Origin: Thermogutta sp039793925
GTDB taxonomy: Bacteria > Planctomycetota > Planctomycetia > Pirellulales > Thermoguttaceae
Assembly: GCF_039793925.1 (NCBI RefSeq)
Contig: NZ_JBAMME010000200.1
Span: 1 to 47,310 of the forward strand
Direction of reading: 5' to 3'
DNA length: 47,310 nucleotides
Part shown: positions 7,383 through 16,400 of the stretch, one piece after another
How positions within the stretch are numbered: the first letter of the stretch is position 1
Layout of the letters: the number at the start of each line of letters is the position of its first letter
Position numbers and translations under genes: made by a program
The notes under the pieces: model-generated
Databases searched by the model: none
Seen by the model: the letters and a program-made list of their open reading frames with translations, nothing else
Told to the model about the DNA's origin: nothing

Positions 7383-9677
7383 TCAATCTCCATCATCCTC
7401 CGTGGCCGGCCGATTGGCCCACGGAGGGATCATCCAGGAGACAATCAGTCCGGCAGCGAGAATGCCGGCGGCCACAATCGGCCCGCGAAACATTAGTCCG
7501 TCCTCCGTCCAATTGGCCAGGGATTCCAGCCAGGGATGCTGGCGGTAGAACTCGGCGGTGATCGATCCCAAAGCCAGGCCGAGGCCGTTATGCAAAGCAT
7601 GATAGACCACGCAGGGGTAAAGACTACGCGTCCGAAGAGCAAGCATTCCCAGCAGCAATCCCGCAACGAAGGCCACCACCGACTGCTGCATGAGTGCGTG
7701 AGTGAGACCGAAAAACACAGCGGAGTACACGACGGCCTCCAGAGATCGCAGACCGCTCTGAAACCCGGAAAGCAGGTATCCGCGGAAGGTGAGCTCCTCG
7801 CACACAGCCGGGACAAGGGCCATCACGAACAGGAGCGTAGGCCAGTCCGGCACGCCCGGGGAAAGCTGCTTGAGGTACTCTGCAATGGCCGGATCGACCG
7901 GATACAGCTTCGTCACCCACAGTTTGAACGTAGTGAATGCGGGACAGAGCACAACGGCCAGTAACGCTGCGCCCAATACATGCCGCCAACGAGGCCACCG
8001 AAGGAGGAGTGTTTCACCCGGGTTGTCCACGAACAGCCACGTCATGATCACCATCGGCAGGAGCACCACAACCAACTGTGTGATCAGCGCTTGCTCCATG
8101 AAACTGAGGGTCAGCGAAGTTCGGGCGAGAGATTGCGTCAGCACGAAGCGAATGAGGAGAATGCTGACCCCGCACAAAACGGCCAGTGCCGGGGTGGGAA
8201 CGGGACGCCGCCGTGTGGCATATCGCAGCCAGGCAGTGACATCAAATCGCTCACTTTCCCGGAAAAGCACCTGCTCGCGATTGAACTGCTGGACAGACCA
8301 ACGGAGCATGAGAAGGCATCCGCCAAGAGTGACCGCAGCCACCGGCGCAACGAAGCGGAGGGCCTCGGCGATCTGTCCCTCGATGAGGGTTTTCAACAAC
8401 AACACCAAGCCGGTAATCGGAATGAGAGAAGTCCCCAGGTCCAGCTCAAGGCCTCGCGCCATGGGCAGGCCGACCAAGGGTAAGGTGACGAAAAGCAGGG
8501 GCATCAGATAATACTGGCCCTCTTTTGTGCTTCGCGCAAACGCGGCAATGCCCAACGCCAAACAACTGAAGGCGGCCGAAGTTGGCACCAGCGCCAGTCC
8601 CAGCCACAGAATTGAAGACAGCGGGGGAGCGGAAAACTGTGGCAGGTTGCCAAACGCCAGCCAGCCTGTCAGTCCCATGCTGACCAGGTTGAGGACGGCA
8701 GTCGCCATACTGAAAAGCGTGATGGCGGCCAACTTGCCGAGGACGATTTCTTTCCGGCTGGCGGGACTGGAAAGAAGCGTCTCCAGCGTTCCCCGTTCCT
8801 TTTCTCCAGCGCACAGATCCACCGCGGGATAGAACGAGCCGGTGAGGGACCAGACGACCAGCAGAATGGGGAAGATCTTGGCCCAAATAGCTGCCCCCTG
8901 CAGCGCTGTCCCCGCCGAGACGTCCGCGATTTCAAGGCGGAAAGGCCGGGCGGCTTCCGGCGGCAATTGGGCGGCCGCCAGATTGGCGATCATCACCTGC
9001 GTGCGCCATTGTTCCAGGACCCGGTGCAATCGATTGTAGGCGGTTTGCGATCTTTCCTGGGCGGAAGAGTAGTAAATCTGTGGCGAGGGAATAGCCGACC
9101 GCGCTACAATGACCGGTTGGCCCTTCCCATCCGAGATCTCATTACGGTTGCTCGATTCCTCTAAGCTCTCCGGCGCGATATTTTCAGAACGTACATGGAG
9201 TGGATTTTGACTATCGGAAGGAGAGTGTGCTGCCAACTGACGGCGGATCTCCTCTCGAAATCGCGCGAGTTCACCGGCGAATCCCGGTGGAAAGACCAGT
9301 ACGGCGTCAAAATCTTGCGATGTGATGGCCTCCTTGGCGAGAGCTTCCCAGCCGTCAGGCATTGTGGGAGCGACGTGAGTCTCGGGCTCCTCGCGAAAAA
9401 ACATCAATTCCAGAAGGCGAGCTTCCCCAGGGGTTGCAAAAAATATTTCACAAAAACGATTATTTTCGAACAGCGGTGGATCGAGCGGTTCGCGAGCTCC
9501 GATGACTAGTATCCGACTGGGCCTTTCCCCCATGAACTGGGCAATTTGAAAGAAGCTGAGGCCCAGAAGTGGATAGAGCAACACCGGCAGGACCGCCACC
9601 ATAAAGATGGTCCGGCGATCACGCAACTGATCGCGAATCTCGCGGGCAAAGATGATACGAACGTTTCGCCACGTCAT
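7383..9677 (-). CDS. ABC-2 permease fused to a CPBP intramembrane protease domain
   Basis: A 764-residue membrane protein with two parts. The N-terminal ~430 residues resemble NatB/ABC-2 permeases: one membrane helix at 25-45, a large extracytoplasmic loop (about 50-270), then a helix cluster including the typical cytoplasmic segment CAGEKERGTLETLL. The C-terminal part (about 480-745) is a CPBP (CAAX protease/bacteriocin-processing, Abi) domain with EELTFRG at 627-633, the second-motif histidine near 660 (FGLTH) and YHALHN near 692-697. All metal or catalytic positions are kept. The gene overlaps the ATPase gene by the four bases ATGA, so the two proteins are translationally coupled. The exporter's cargo is unknown; an active protease joined to it suggests a processed peptide or a stress role (inference). 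Confidence 0.9.
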   Translation of the reverse strand: MTWRNVRIIFAREIRDQLRDRRTIFMVAVLPVLLYPLLGLSFFQIAQFMGERPSRILVIGAREPLDPPLFENNRFCEIFFATPGEARLLELMFFREEPETHVAPTMPDGWEALAKEAITSQDFDAVLVFPPGFAGELARFREEIRRQLAAHSPSDSQNPLHVRSENIAPESLEESSNRNEISDGKGQPVIVARSAIPSPQIYYSSAQERSQTAYNRLHRVLEQWRTQVMIANLAAAQLPPEAARPFRLEIADVSAGTALQGAAIWAKIFPILLVVWSLTGSFYPAVDLCAGEKERGTLETLLSSPASRKEIVLGKLAAITLFSMATAVLNLVSMGLTGWLAFGNLPQFSAPPLSSILWLGLALVPTSAAFSCLALGIAAFARSTKEGQYYLMPLLFVTLPLVGLPMARGLELDLGTSLIPITGLVLLLKTLIEGQIAEALRFVAPVAAVTLGGCLLMLRWSVQQFNREQVLFRESERFDVTAWLRYATRRRPVPTPALAVLCGVSILLIRFVLTQSLARTSLTLSFMEQALITQLVVVLLPMVIMTWLFVDNPGETLLLRWPRWRHVLGAALLAVVLCPAFTTFKLWVTKLYPVDPAIAEYLKQLSPGVPDWPTLLFVMALVPAVCEELTFRGYLLSGFQSGLRSLEAVVYSAVFFGLTHALMQQSVVAFVAGLLLGMLALRTRSLYPCVVYHALHNGLGLALGSITAEFYRQHPWLESLANWTEDGLMFRGPIVAAGILAAGLIVSWMIPPWANRPATEDDGD

Positions 9678-10537
9678 GTCGGACGCTCTATTGCCACTGA
9701 TTCTCTCTCCGCGTCATCATCAGCTCCCGCGTTGTCGCCGTGGTCCACTTGGCGCCCATTCTTCTCAGATCTCGCTTCTGATTGGCGGCCTTCCGATTCG
9801 ACCTGAGTGATCAGCCGGAAAAACAGCTCTTCCAGATCATTCTCGCAGTACTTTTCGCGGAGTTCCGGCAGTGTGCCCGCTGCCAGAATCTTCCCCCGAT
9901 AGAGGATGGCGATGCGGTCGCAGAGTTTTTCGGCTTCGCGCATGATGTGCGTGGAGAAAATGACGCATTTGCCGTGGTCTCGCAGCTCTCCAATGGTTTT
10001 CAGCAGCGCTCTTGCCACCAGGACGTCCAAGCCCGCGGTGGGTTCATCGAAAATAAGCACGGGCGGATCGTGAATAAGGGCGCGGGCCACTGAGACTTTC
10101 TGCTTCATCCCGGTGGACATCTTGGCCCCCAAAACATCACGAATCTCCCACATCCGCAGCCGATTAAATAGTTCCTCCATTCGAGCGTGCAGCACATCCC
10201 GCGGCAGCCCGTAAAGAAGTCCAAAGTACTCCACCATCTCCCAGGCGGTCATGCGGTCATACACGGCCGTGTTGACGGACATGAATCCGATCGACCGCCG
10301 AACTTCGTCTGGCTGCGTCAGGCAATCGAAACCGTTGACAACCGCTCGGCCAGAGGTCGGCTTCAGGAGCGTGGCAAGAATCCGCAGCGTGGTGGTTTTA
10401 CCGGCTCCATTGGGGCCCAAGAGTCCGAAAACCTCGCCTGGCCGGGCCACGAAACTCAGCCCTTCCAGGGCCACGATTCGCCCCCGACGGAGGTCGTCAT
10501 AATGCTTGGCGAGATTTTCTACCACAACGCTGCACAT
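9674..10537 (-). CDS. ABC transporter ATPase (NatA-like)
   Basis: The ATP-binding subunit for the adjacent permease. Walker A GPNGAGKTTT is at 41-50, the Q-loop region lies at SIGFMSVNTAVYDR, the signature is STGMKQKVSVARAL, Walker B is VLIFDEPTAGLD, and the switch histidine is in IFSTHIM. The 287-residue length includes a charged C-terminal tail of about 45 residues. It is of the ABC-2 export subfamily (NatA, CcmA-like). The start ATG at 10537 has only a weak ribosome site. It is the first gene of the minus-strand run. Confidence 0.93.
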   Translation of the reverse strand: MCSVVVENLAKHYDDLRRGRIVALEGLSFVARPGEVFGLLGPNGAGKTTTLRILATLLKPTSGRAVVNGFDCLTQPDEVRRSIGFMSVNTAVYDRMTAWEMVEYFGLLYGLPRDVLHARMEELFNRLRMWEIRDVLGAKMSTGMKQKVSVARALIHDPPVLIFDEPTAGLDVLVARALLKTIGELRDHGKCVIFSTHIMREAEKLCDRIAILYRGKILAAGTLPELREKYCENDLEELFFRLITQVESEGRQSEARSEKNGRQVDHGDNAGADDDAERESVAIERPT

Positions 10538-11055
10538 GTAAGAACGCTAACCTGGCAAAGTAACCAGGGACTCGCAAAAAGACCGGGGCTACCTGGTGAA
10601 AAACTTGGCGAACACTGCCACGTGAAGGTCCTCGACCGCCTTTTGAAACGGCTTCCGGCGGCCAAGACCTTCCACGCCATTCAAAGTTTGCCATGGCTCG
10701 GCTTTTCGCCTCCTCGTGGCCTGTGGGAAGCCCAAAAGTCGTCTGCTGCACGCGCTGCGACCTTCAAATTTGGCTTCAGAAGATTGTACCACGCGGGAAC
10801 CCGAGCCAGGCGGTCCGGATGATCCCCCCTGGGAAATAGAGGTTCGGGAGCGGCATCTGTCGGCCGAGCGACAGACATAACCGCTACAACTAATTCAGGC
10901 TCAAGCGCCGCAACCAGGTGAATTTGGCGTCCGCGGACGGGACGCGCCACTAAAGTGGCATTGTCATCAGAGACGCCATTCCGGACAATGCCAGTCGGTT
11001 ATGCTCGACGAGCGTGGGCGAGGCGCGGTCGATTCGGTAAACCAGGAAAAATGGG
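10538..11055. other. 518-base divergent intergenic region with dense inverted repeats
   Basis: I see no convincing gene here. Short open frames have no family features and no ribosome site. The 3' half holds several inverted repeats before the mscK-like gene: the palindrome GTCCGCGGAC (10929-10938), CCACT/AGTGG (10947-10958) and a 9-base-pair stem GGCATTGTC/GACAATGCC (10957-10965 with 10984-10992). The last two share two bases, so they could be alternative folds. This region must also hold the promoters of the ATPase gene and of the channel gene. Confidence 0.6.
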
Positions 11056-14000
11056 ATGATGCAATCTTTTCGTGTTGTCCAGATATTACTTGTTGCGACT
11101 TGTTTGCTTGGGGCCCAATCTGGCACGCGAACCGCGGATAGGGCTTTAGCGGATGACATCCTCGGTGCGCAGGAACGGCGTTCAGGGTCGGAAGAGCTTT
11201 TGGCGCAGTCACAAGCGCCACGCTTCAATTCCGTCCGTCCGCCGCTTCGCATCGCTCGTGTTGAGGAACCGGAGTCTCCTGCGCAGCCAGCCGCCAACGG
11301 AGGCACGCCTCCACTCTCGCCTGTAACCCCTGGAGTTGGGGGGCAGACCCCCGCTGACTCTTCAATGCCCGCACTATCGCCCGAGGACCTGCAACTTCGA
11401 ATTCAACGGGTTCAATCGGACCCCAATGTCGAGGATTCGGTCAAATCTCAGATTGCCGGTTTGTACGAACGGGCGCTGCAGGAACTTACTGCCGCGGAGA
11501 AGGCGCGAACGCAGGCCGAGCAATTCCGTCAGCAACGGGAATCCATTGCGCAGGAGATCAAAAAGCTGGAGGCAGAGCTTGCTTCCCTGGAAGCGGCCTC
11601 GGGGAGCGTGAGCGCGGACAACCTCTCGTTGGAAGAAATTCAAAAGGCGGCCCAGCAGGCTGAGGAACGGCTCAACGCGGCACGCAGTGCCCGTGATGCT
11701 GTTGAGGCGGAAGTGGCCCGACGCAATTCCGCCCGGCAATCCGCCAAGCAGAGGGCCGACACAGCACAGAAACGGATGGAGGCCGCCCGGCAGGCGCTGG
11801 CAACGCTTGCGAAAGCCGACCAGCTCCCCGCTTTGACAGAAGCGGAACGTGTTCTGCATCAGGCGGAGTTGGAATCGGCACGCTGGGAAGCCGAGGTCAG
11901 CAAAGAGGAACTGGCCTATTACGATAAAGCCGACGAAGCCCTTCTCCCGTTGCAAAGACGGGTAGCCGCACAGCGGTATCGGGTGGCGGAAAGCGAGTTC
12001 CAGCAATGGCAGCAGATCCTGGCACAGCGGCGTCAGGCCGAGGCGGTTTCTCGCGCAGAGAAAGCCAAACAAAGACGGCAGCAGCTTCCGGCCGCTCTCC
12101 GCAGTGTGGCCGAACAGGTGGAGAAATCGGCTGCCGAGGTCGCCCAGCTTACGGCGAAGGTCAATGCCGTATCGGCTGAACTCACCCGCGCCAGCCAGCA
12201 GATGGAGGACCTCAAGCAACAGTTCAAAACCACCAAGGACCGAATGGGGGTGGTGGGAATGACGGGGACGCTGGGACTTTGGCTGCGGGCGCAGCGCGCG
12301 AAACTTCCCGACACTTATACCCTCTGGCAGAGAATCCGCAAGCGTCAGGAAGATATCCGCATAGCGCAGTGGAATGTGCTGGAAATCAGCGATCGGCACG
12401 CGCAGGCACCACCCCTGGAGGAAGAAATTGCGCGGTGGCGGAGTCGTCTGATGGGGGAGGATCTGGATCATCATCCGGAATGGGAAGAAGTCCTTCGGGA
12501 ACTCCTCACGGAGTCATATTCGCTTCTCGAACAGCAGGTCAAACTCTACAACCGCTGGCTCAATGACCTGGTGGATCTGGACAGTACGGAAAGAGCGACC
12601 ATTCGGCTCATCGAAGAGTATCGCCGGTTCATCGACGAACACATCTTGTGGATCCCCAACACCCCCGCGTTCGAACCGTCACAATGGGCCGAGCATTTCC
12701 GTTTGACGCTGGGGGTGATCAACATGCTCGCAGGGGCGGAAACGTGGTCTGAGGTTGGGAGGATTATTGCGCGAGATGTGGTCAATAATCCCAGTTTGTG
12801 GATTTCGGCCGTTTTGCTCTTGCTGGTTTGGGGGTTGGTTCTTGTCCGATTGAGAAGGGGTCTGCCCGATCTGGCCGCCCGAGTCAGTCGCGGAGCCTTC
12901 TACGGATTTTGGCCTACTCTTCACGCGGCGGCCATTACGGCGGCGGAAACAGTCTGGCTGCCCTCGGCCCTTCTCTTTTTGGCATGGCGACTGGTGTCCC
13001 CTTTGGAAAGCACTTCCCTGGCCTTGGTGCTTGCGGCGGGACTGCGCTCGGCAGCGGAATTCTTGTTAGTCTTTGACGGGTTGCGGCGGGTGGCAGCCTC
13101 CGGCGGGTTGGGAGAGGCTCATTTTGGGTGGCCGCCGAACCTCACGGCGGCCCTCCGACGTCACCTCCGCTGGTTCGTCGTCCTGGGGGTGGTTATCACG
13201 TATTTCTGTGCAGCCATCCATGCCAGTAACGACCAACGGTGGGAGGCCGGCCCCGGACGTCTGAGCTTCCTGGCGATGATGGCGCTTTACGCGGCGATGG
13301 CGACGATCCTCTTCCGCCCGCGGGGACCCGTCTGGGAAGCGGTGCGCGTTCACAACGAGCGGGGATGGTTCTATCGGGGTCGGACAGTCTGGTGGCTTGC
13401 CGGTACAGGAACCCCGATTGTCTTGGCTGTGCTTTCCTTGCTGGGTTACAGCTACACGGCGATTGAGTTAGCTCAGCGATTTCGAGAGACAATTGTTTTA
13501 CCCTTGGGTCTGGGAATTCTCGAAGAGTTATTCAACCGCTGGCTCATTGTCCGCAAGCAGCGGATCGGCCTCAATCGCGCGCGGCAAAAGCGCATGGCGG
13601 AAGCACAAAGTACCGAAGCGGCCACAGAAAGCGGTGGGGTCGTGGCGCGCCCAGCCGAATCCGAGCCGGATCTGTCTTTGCTCGGTTCGCAAACCCGTCG
13701 ACTGTTCGGGACCCTTCAGGTCGTGCTGGCGGTGTTCCTATTGTGGTGGATTTGGGCGGATGTCCTGCCGGCCCTGGGGATGCTGCGACAGGTGCGATTG
13801 TGGGGGGGAACTCCCGCGGCAGCCTCGGCGGCAGGGACGGTGTCGGGGGTGCCTTCGGGCACTGCGTCCGGGCAGGGAGGACCTCAGGCCGCAGCGCTCC
13901 CTCTTCCAGGAAGGACGGTCACTCTGGCGGACGTGCTTCTCGCGATGATCACGCTAGTGATTGGTGTGGTGTTTGCGAAGAATATCGCGGGCCTGATGGA

Positions 14001-14760
14001 AATTCTGCTGCCGCAACGGTTGCCCGTCGATCCTGGCCTGCGTTACGCCCTGCACACGGTGGCCTCGTACGTGGTTATTGGAGTGGCCATTATTTTGGCC
14101 TGTGGACGTTTGGGATTAGAGTGGTCGCAAGCCCAGTGGCTCGTGGCGGCTTTGGGTGTGGGGTTGGGGTTCGGATTGCAGGAAATCTTCGCAAATTTTG
14201 TCTCCGGTCTCATCATTCTCTTTGAGAGGCCAATCCGGGTGGGCGATCTTGTCACAGTCGGTGAGTTCTCGGGAGTTGTCACGAAAATCCGCATTCGTGC
14301 GACAACGATTCTCAATTTTGAACGTCGTGAGCTGATTATTCCCAATAAGGAGTTCATCACAGGAAAAGTCATCAACTGGACATTGAGCGATCGCACCAAC
14401 CGTGTGGAAGTGGCGGTGGGGGTGGCTTACGGAACTGATCCCGATCGGGTCATCTCCCTGCTCCTCGATGTTGCCAGGAACCACCCCCACGTCATGTCGG
14501 ATCCGGCTCCCGTTGTGCTGTTTGAAGGATTCGGGGATAGTTCTCTTAATTTCAAGCTCTTCGCGTATGTGGCGAATTACGACAATCGTCTGGCCGTGAT
14601 TAACGGGCTCCATGCAGCGGTGTACCGCCGGTTGACGGAAGAGGGCATCACGATTCCCTTCCCCCAGCGAGATATCCATCTTTATTACACAGAGAAATCA
14701 CCGGCCAATCCCTTTACGAAAGCAAGCGAATCTTCATCATCGCCCGATCCGCAAGCTTAG
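11056..14760 (+). CDS. Large mechanosensitive channel of the MscK/KefA type
   Basis: A 1234-residue membrane protein that should open under membrane tension and release solutes during osmotic down-shock. It starts with a signal peptide (residues 1-25). A proline-rich linker and a long periplasmic coiled-coil region rich in Ala, Glu, Gln and Arg follow (about 110-420). About a dozen membrane helices begin near residue 579. The C-terminal MscS core starts near 990: the pore-lining segment GLGFGLQEIFANFVSG is near 1037, the beta domain contains ERPIRVGDLV, and the end carries IPFPQRDIHLYY. E. coli MscK is 1120 residues, so the size fits. AGGA at 11044-11047 serves as ribosome site; the second ATG at 11059 is possible. 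It is alone on its strand. Confidence 0.92.
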   Translation: MMQSFRVVQILLVATCLLGAQSGTRTADRALADDILGAQERRSGSEELLAQSQAPRFNSVRPPLRIARVEEPESPAQPAANGGTPPLSPVTPGVGGQTPADSSMPALSPEDLQLRIQRVQSDPNVEDSVKSQIAGLYERALQELTAAEKARTQAEQFRQQRESIAQEIKKLEAELASLEAASGSVSADNLSLEEIQKAAQQAEERLNAARSARDAVEAEVARRNSARQSAKQRADTAQKRMEAARQALATLAKADQLPALTEAERVLHQAELESARWEAEVSKEELAYYDKADEALLPLQRRVAAQRYRVAESEFQQWQQILAQRRQAEAVSRAEKAKQRRQQLPAALRSVAEQVEKSAAEVAQLTAKVNAVSAELTRASQQMEDLKQQFKTTKDRMGVVGMTGTLGLWLRAQRAKLPDTYTLWQRIRKRQEDIRIAQWNVLEISDRHAQAPPLEEEIARWRSRLMGEDLDHHPEWEEVLRELLTESYSLLEQQVKLYNRWLNDLVDLDSTERATIRLIEEYRRFIDEHILWIPNTPAFEPSQWAEHFRLTLGVINMLAGAETWSEVGRIIARDVVNNPSLWISAVLLLLVWGLVLVRLRRGLPDLAARVSRGAFYGFWPTLHAAAITAAETVWLPSALLFLAWRLVSPLESTSLALVLAAGLRSAAEFLLVFDGLRRVAASGGLGEAHFGWPPNLTAALRRHLRWFVVLGVVITYFCAAIHASNDQRWEAGPGRLSFLAMMALYAAMATILFRPRGPVWEAVRVHNERGWFYRGRTVWWLAGTGTPIVLAVLSLLGYSYTAIELAQRFRETIVLPLGLGILEELFNRWLIVRKQRIGLNRARQKRMAEAQSTEAATESGGVVARPAESEPDLSLLGSQTRRLFGTLQVVLAVFLLWWIWADVLPALGMLRQVRLWGGTPAAASAAGTVSGVPSGTASGQGGPQAAALPLPGRTVTLADVLLAMITLVIGVVFAKNIAGLMEILLPQRLPVDPGLRYALHTVASYVVIGVAIILACGRLGLEWSQAQWLVAALGVGLGFGLQEIFANFVSGLIILFERPIRVGDLVTVGEFSGVVTKIRIRATTILNFERRELIIPNKEFITGKVINWTLSDRTNRVEVAVGVAYGTDPDRVISLLLDVARNHPHVMSDPAPVVLFEGFGDSSLNFKLFAYVANYDNRLAVINGLHAAVYRRLTEEGITIPFPQRDIHLYYTEKSPANPFTKASESSSSPDPQA

Positions 14761-15109
14761 CCCGAGCAGAATCACACGGTTTTGGGCGAATCTTGGATCA
14801 TCGCGCCGCGAACAAGCCGAGACGCTGTTTTGGGAGTCAAGGTGTCGCTTGTCGCCTTCGCCCTCCAGAGCGATTCACCGGAGGGACGTGCTTGTCAGGT
14901 CCGTCTTTTCTCAGGACGTCCATCTTTTGCGTATTTAACCGTATTTTTCCAAGAAACGGTTGACATTTTTCAAAGGTAATCCTCTGACATGATTTCTCCT
15001 GCCGACGGAGGCTCGCCTGTTGCGGCAGGCTTTGACGTCCACGCATAATAGTGGGGAGTTTGTTGGATCGCTCTGCTGTGCTACGGTAACACGCTGATGG
15101 AGGTGACCG
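14761..15109. other. 349-base intergenic region between the mscK-like and GH5 genes
   Basis: No gene seen. It holds one copy of a dispersed repeat (14861-14909). It also holds an inverted repeat AACCGT/ACGGTT (14937-14942 with 14956-14961) that overlaps a perfect TTGACA -35-like box at 14960-14965. No good -10 box lies at the right distance, so a promoter is only suggested. Confidence 0.4.
14861..14909 (+). repeat. Dispersed intergenic repeat, copy 1
   Basis: CCCTCC and GGAGGG can pair, and the bases after the second arm match the copy at 17811-17869 at all but three or four positions over 29 bases (CGGAGGGAC.T.CTTGTCA.GTCCG.CTT). Both copies have the same orientation and lie 3' of a gene. 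Probably a genome-wide repeat family. Confidence 0.55.
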
Positions 15110-16162
15110 ATGTGGCGGCGAACAACGGTGGTGATGGCAGCGTGGGCGGTCGGCCTCGCTTCAATCGGGCTGGCGGTTTGTCGGGCCCAAAGTACGAACA
15201 CCGATGATTGGCCCGATGCCGCGACGCAGATAAAACGCCTGGGGCGAGGCGTGAACATCATCGGTTATGATCCGTTGTGGCGGGACCGATCCCGGGCACG
15301 GTTTCGCGAAGAATTCTTTCCAATGATCCGCAAAGCTGGCTTCCAGCATGTACGGATCAATCTCCATCCCTTCCGCGACAATCCCGACTTCAATGGAGAA
15401 GGTGCAGGAATACGGCCGGAGTATCTGGAAACGCTCGACTGGGCCGTGGATCGGGCCCTTCAGGCGGGGCTTCTGGTGGTTCTAGACTTTCACGAATTCA
15501 CCGCCATCGGGAAGGATCCCGATCGCCTCAAAGCGCGATATATGGCGTGCTGGGAAGTAATTGCTGAGCGGGAGAAGAATCGGCCGTCCGAGGTCCTCTT
15601 CGAGCTTCTCAACGAGCCGAACTCAGCAATGACGCCGGAGCTGTGGAACACATGGGCGAGGGAAGCGCTGGCCATCGTTCGGCGTACGAATCCAAAAAGG
15701 ACCGTCATCATCGGTCCAGGACAATGGAATAACATTGCAGCCCTTGACAAACTGGAGCTTCCCGACGACCCCAACATTATTGTGACTGTCCACTACTACA
15801 GTCCGTTCGACTTCACGCATCAGGGGGCTGCCTGGGCGGGGAAGGCGGACAAGGTTGGCATTCACTGGGGTTCCGAACAGGATCGCGAAGCGGTGCGGAA
15901 GGACTTCGACCGTGCCCAAACCTGGGCGGAAAAGCATCAGCGACCCATTTATCTCGGCGAGTTTGGGGTGTATGATAAGGCCCCTCAGGAAGATCGGGTG
16001 GCCTGGCTCGGTTTTGTGACCCGGGAAGCGGAGCGCCGCGGATGGGCCTGGGCCTACTGGCAGTTTGACGGCGATTTCATCCTCTACGATATTGCCAACA
16101 ATCGCTGGGTGGAGCCCATTTTGAAGGCCATCATTCCCGATGCCACTGTCCCATCTCCTTGA
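15110..16162 (+). CDS. Secreted glycoside hydrolase family 5 (cellulase-like) enzyme
   Basis: A 350-residue exported (beta/alpha)8-barrel glycosidase. The signal peptide ends near residue 26 (VCRAQS). The GH5 landmarks are the VRINLHPF strand, the acid/base glutamate E169 in LLNEPN, the HYY segment (228-230) and the nucleophile E284 in YLGEFGVYD. WAYWQFDGDF near the end is the usual substrate-stacking tryptophan region. GH5 enzymes act on beta-glucans, mannans and related chains; subfamily and substrate cannot be told here. The start ATG at 15110 follows GGAGG with short spacing. A strong terminator follows the gene, so it is probably transcribed alone. Confidence 0.9.
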   Translation: MWRRTTVVMAAWAVGLASIGLAVCRAQSTNTDDWPDAATQIKRLGRGVNIIGYDPLWRDRSRARFREEFFPMIRKAGFQHVRINLHPFRDNPDFNGEGAGIRPEYLETLDWAVDRALQAGLLVVLDFHEFTAIGKDPDRLKARYMACWEVIAEREKNRPSEVLFELLNEPNSAMTPELWNTWAREALAIVRRTNPKRTVIIGPGQWNNIAALDKLELPDDPNIIVTVHYYSPFDFTHQGAAWAGKADKVGIHWGSEQDREAVRKDFDRAQTWAEKHQRPIYLGEFGVYDKAPQEDRVAWLGFVTREAERRGWAWAYWQFDGDFILYDIANNRWVEPILKAIIPDATVPSP

Positions 16163-16232
16163 TGAGGCATTGCGCACTGTTTTGAGAGGTATGTGAGCAG
16201 GTAAATCAGCCTTGATTTGGTGCGCTGGCGTC

Positions 16233-16267
16233 GGGCGACAGTGAGTTCTTTTCGCTGTCGCCCTTTT
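16233..16267 (+). terminator. Intrinsic terminator after the GH5 gene
   Basis: The arms GGGCGACAGTGA (16233-16244) and TCGCTGTCGCCC (16252-16263) pair over 12 bases with one G-U pair. The loop has 7 bases and TTTTAATTT follows. It lies 70 bases after the GH5 stop and separates that gene from the Gfo/Idh/MocA gene. Confidence 0.88.
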
Positions 16268-16400
16268 AATTTGGATTTGCAGGAACCGTTGCATTTCCCA
16301 TTTGGGCGATTTATCTTGGGAGGTGGCTTGTGGCAGATTGAAGGCCCCCATTCGTCTCGACGTTTTTTAAAAGTGAACCTGCAAGTTGGAGGAGATGAGC

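Noticed and set aside
10187..10822. A 211-codon plus-strand frame over the ABC ATPase gene start and intergenic region
   Set aside because: Most of it is antisense to the ATPase gene; no protein features are visible.
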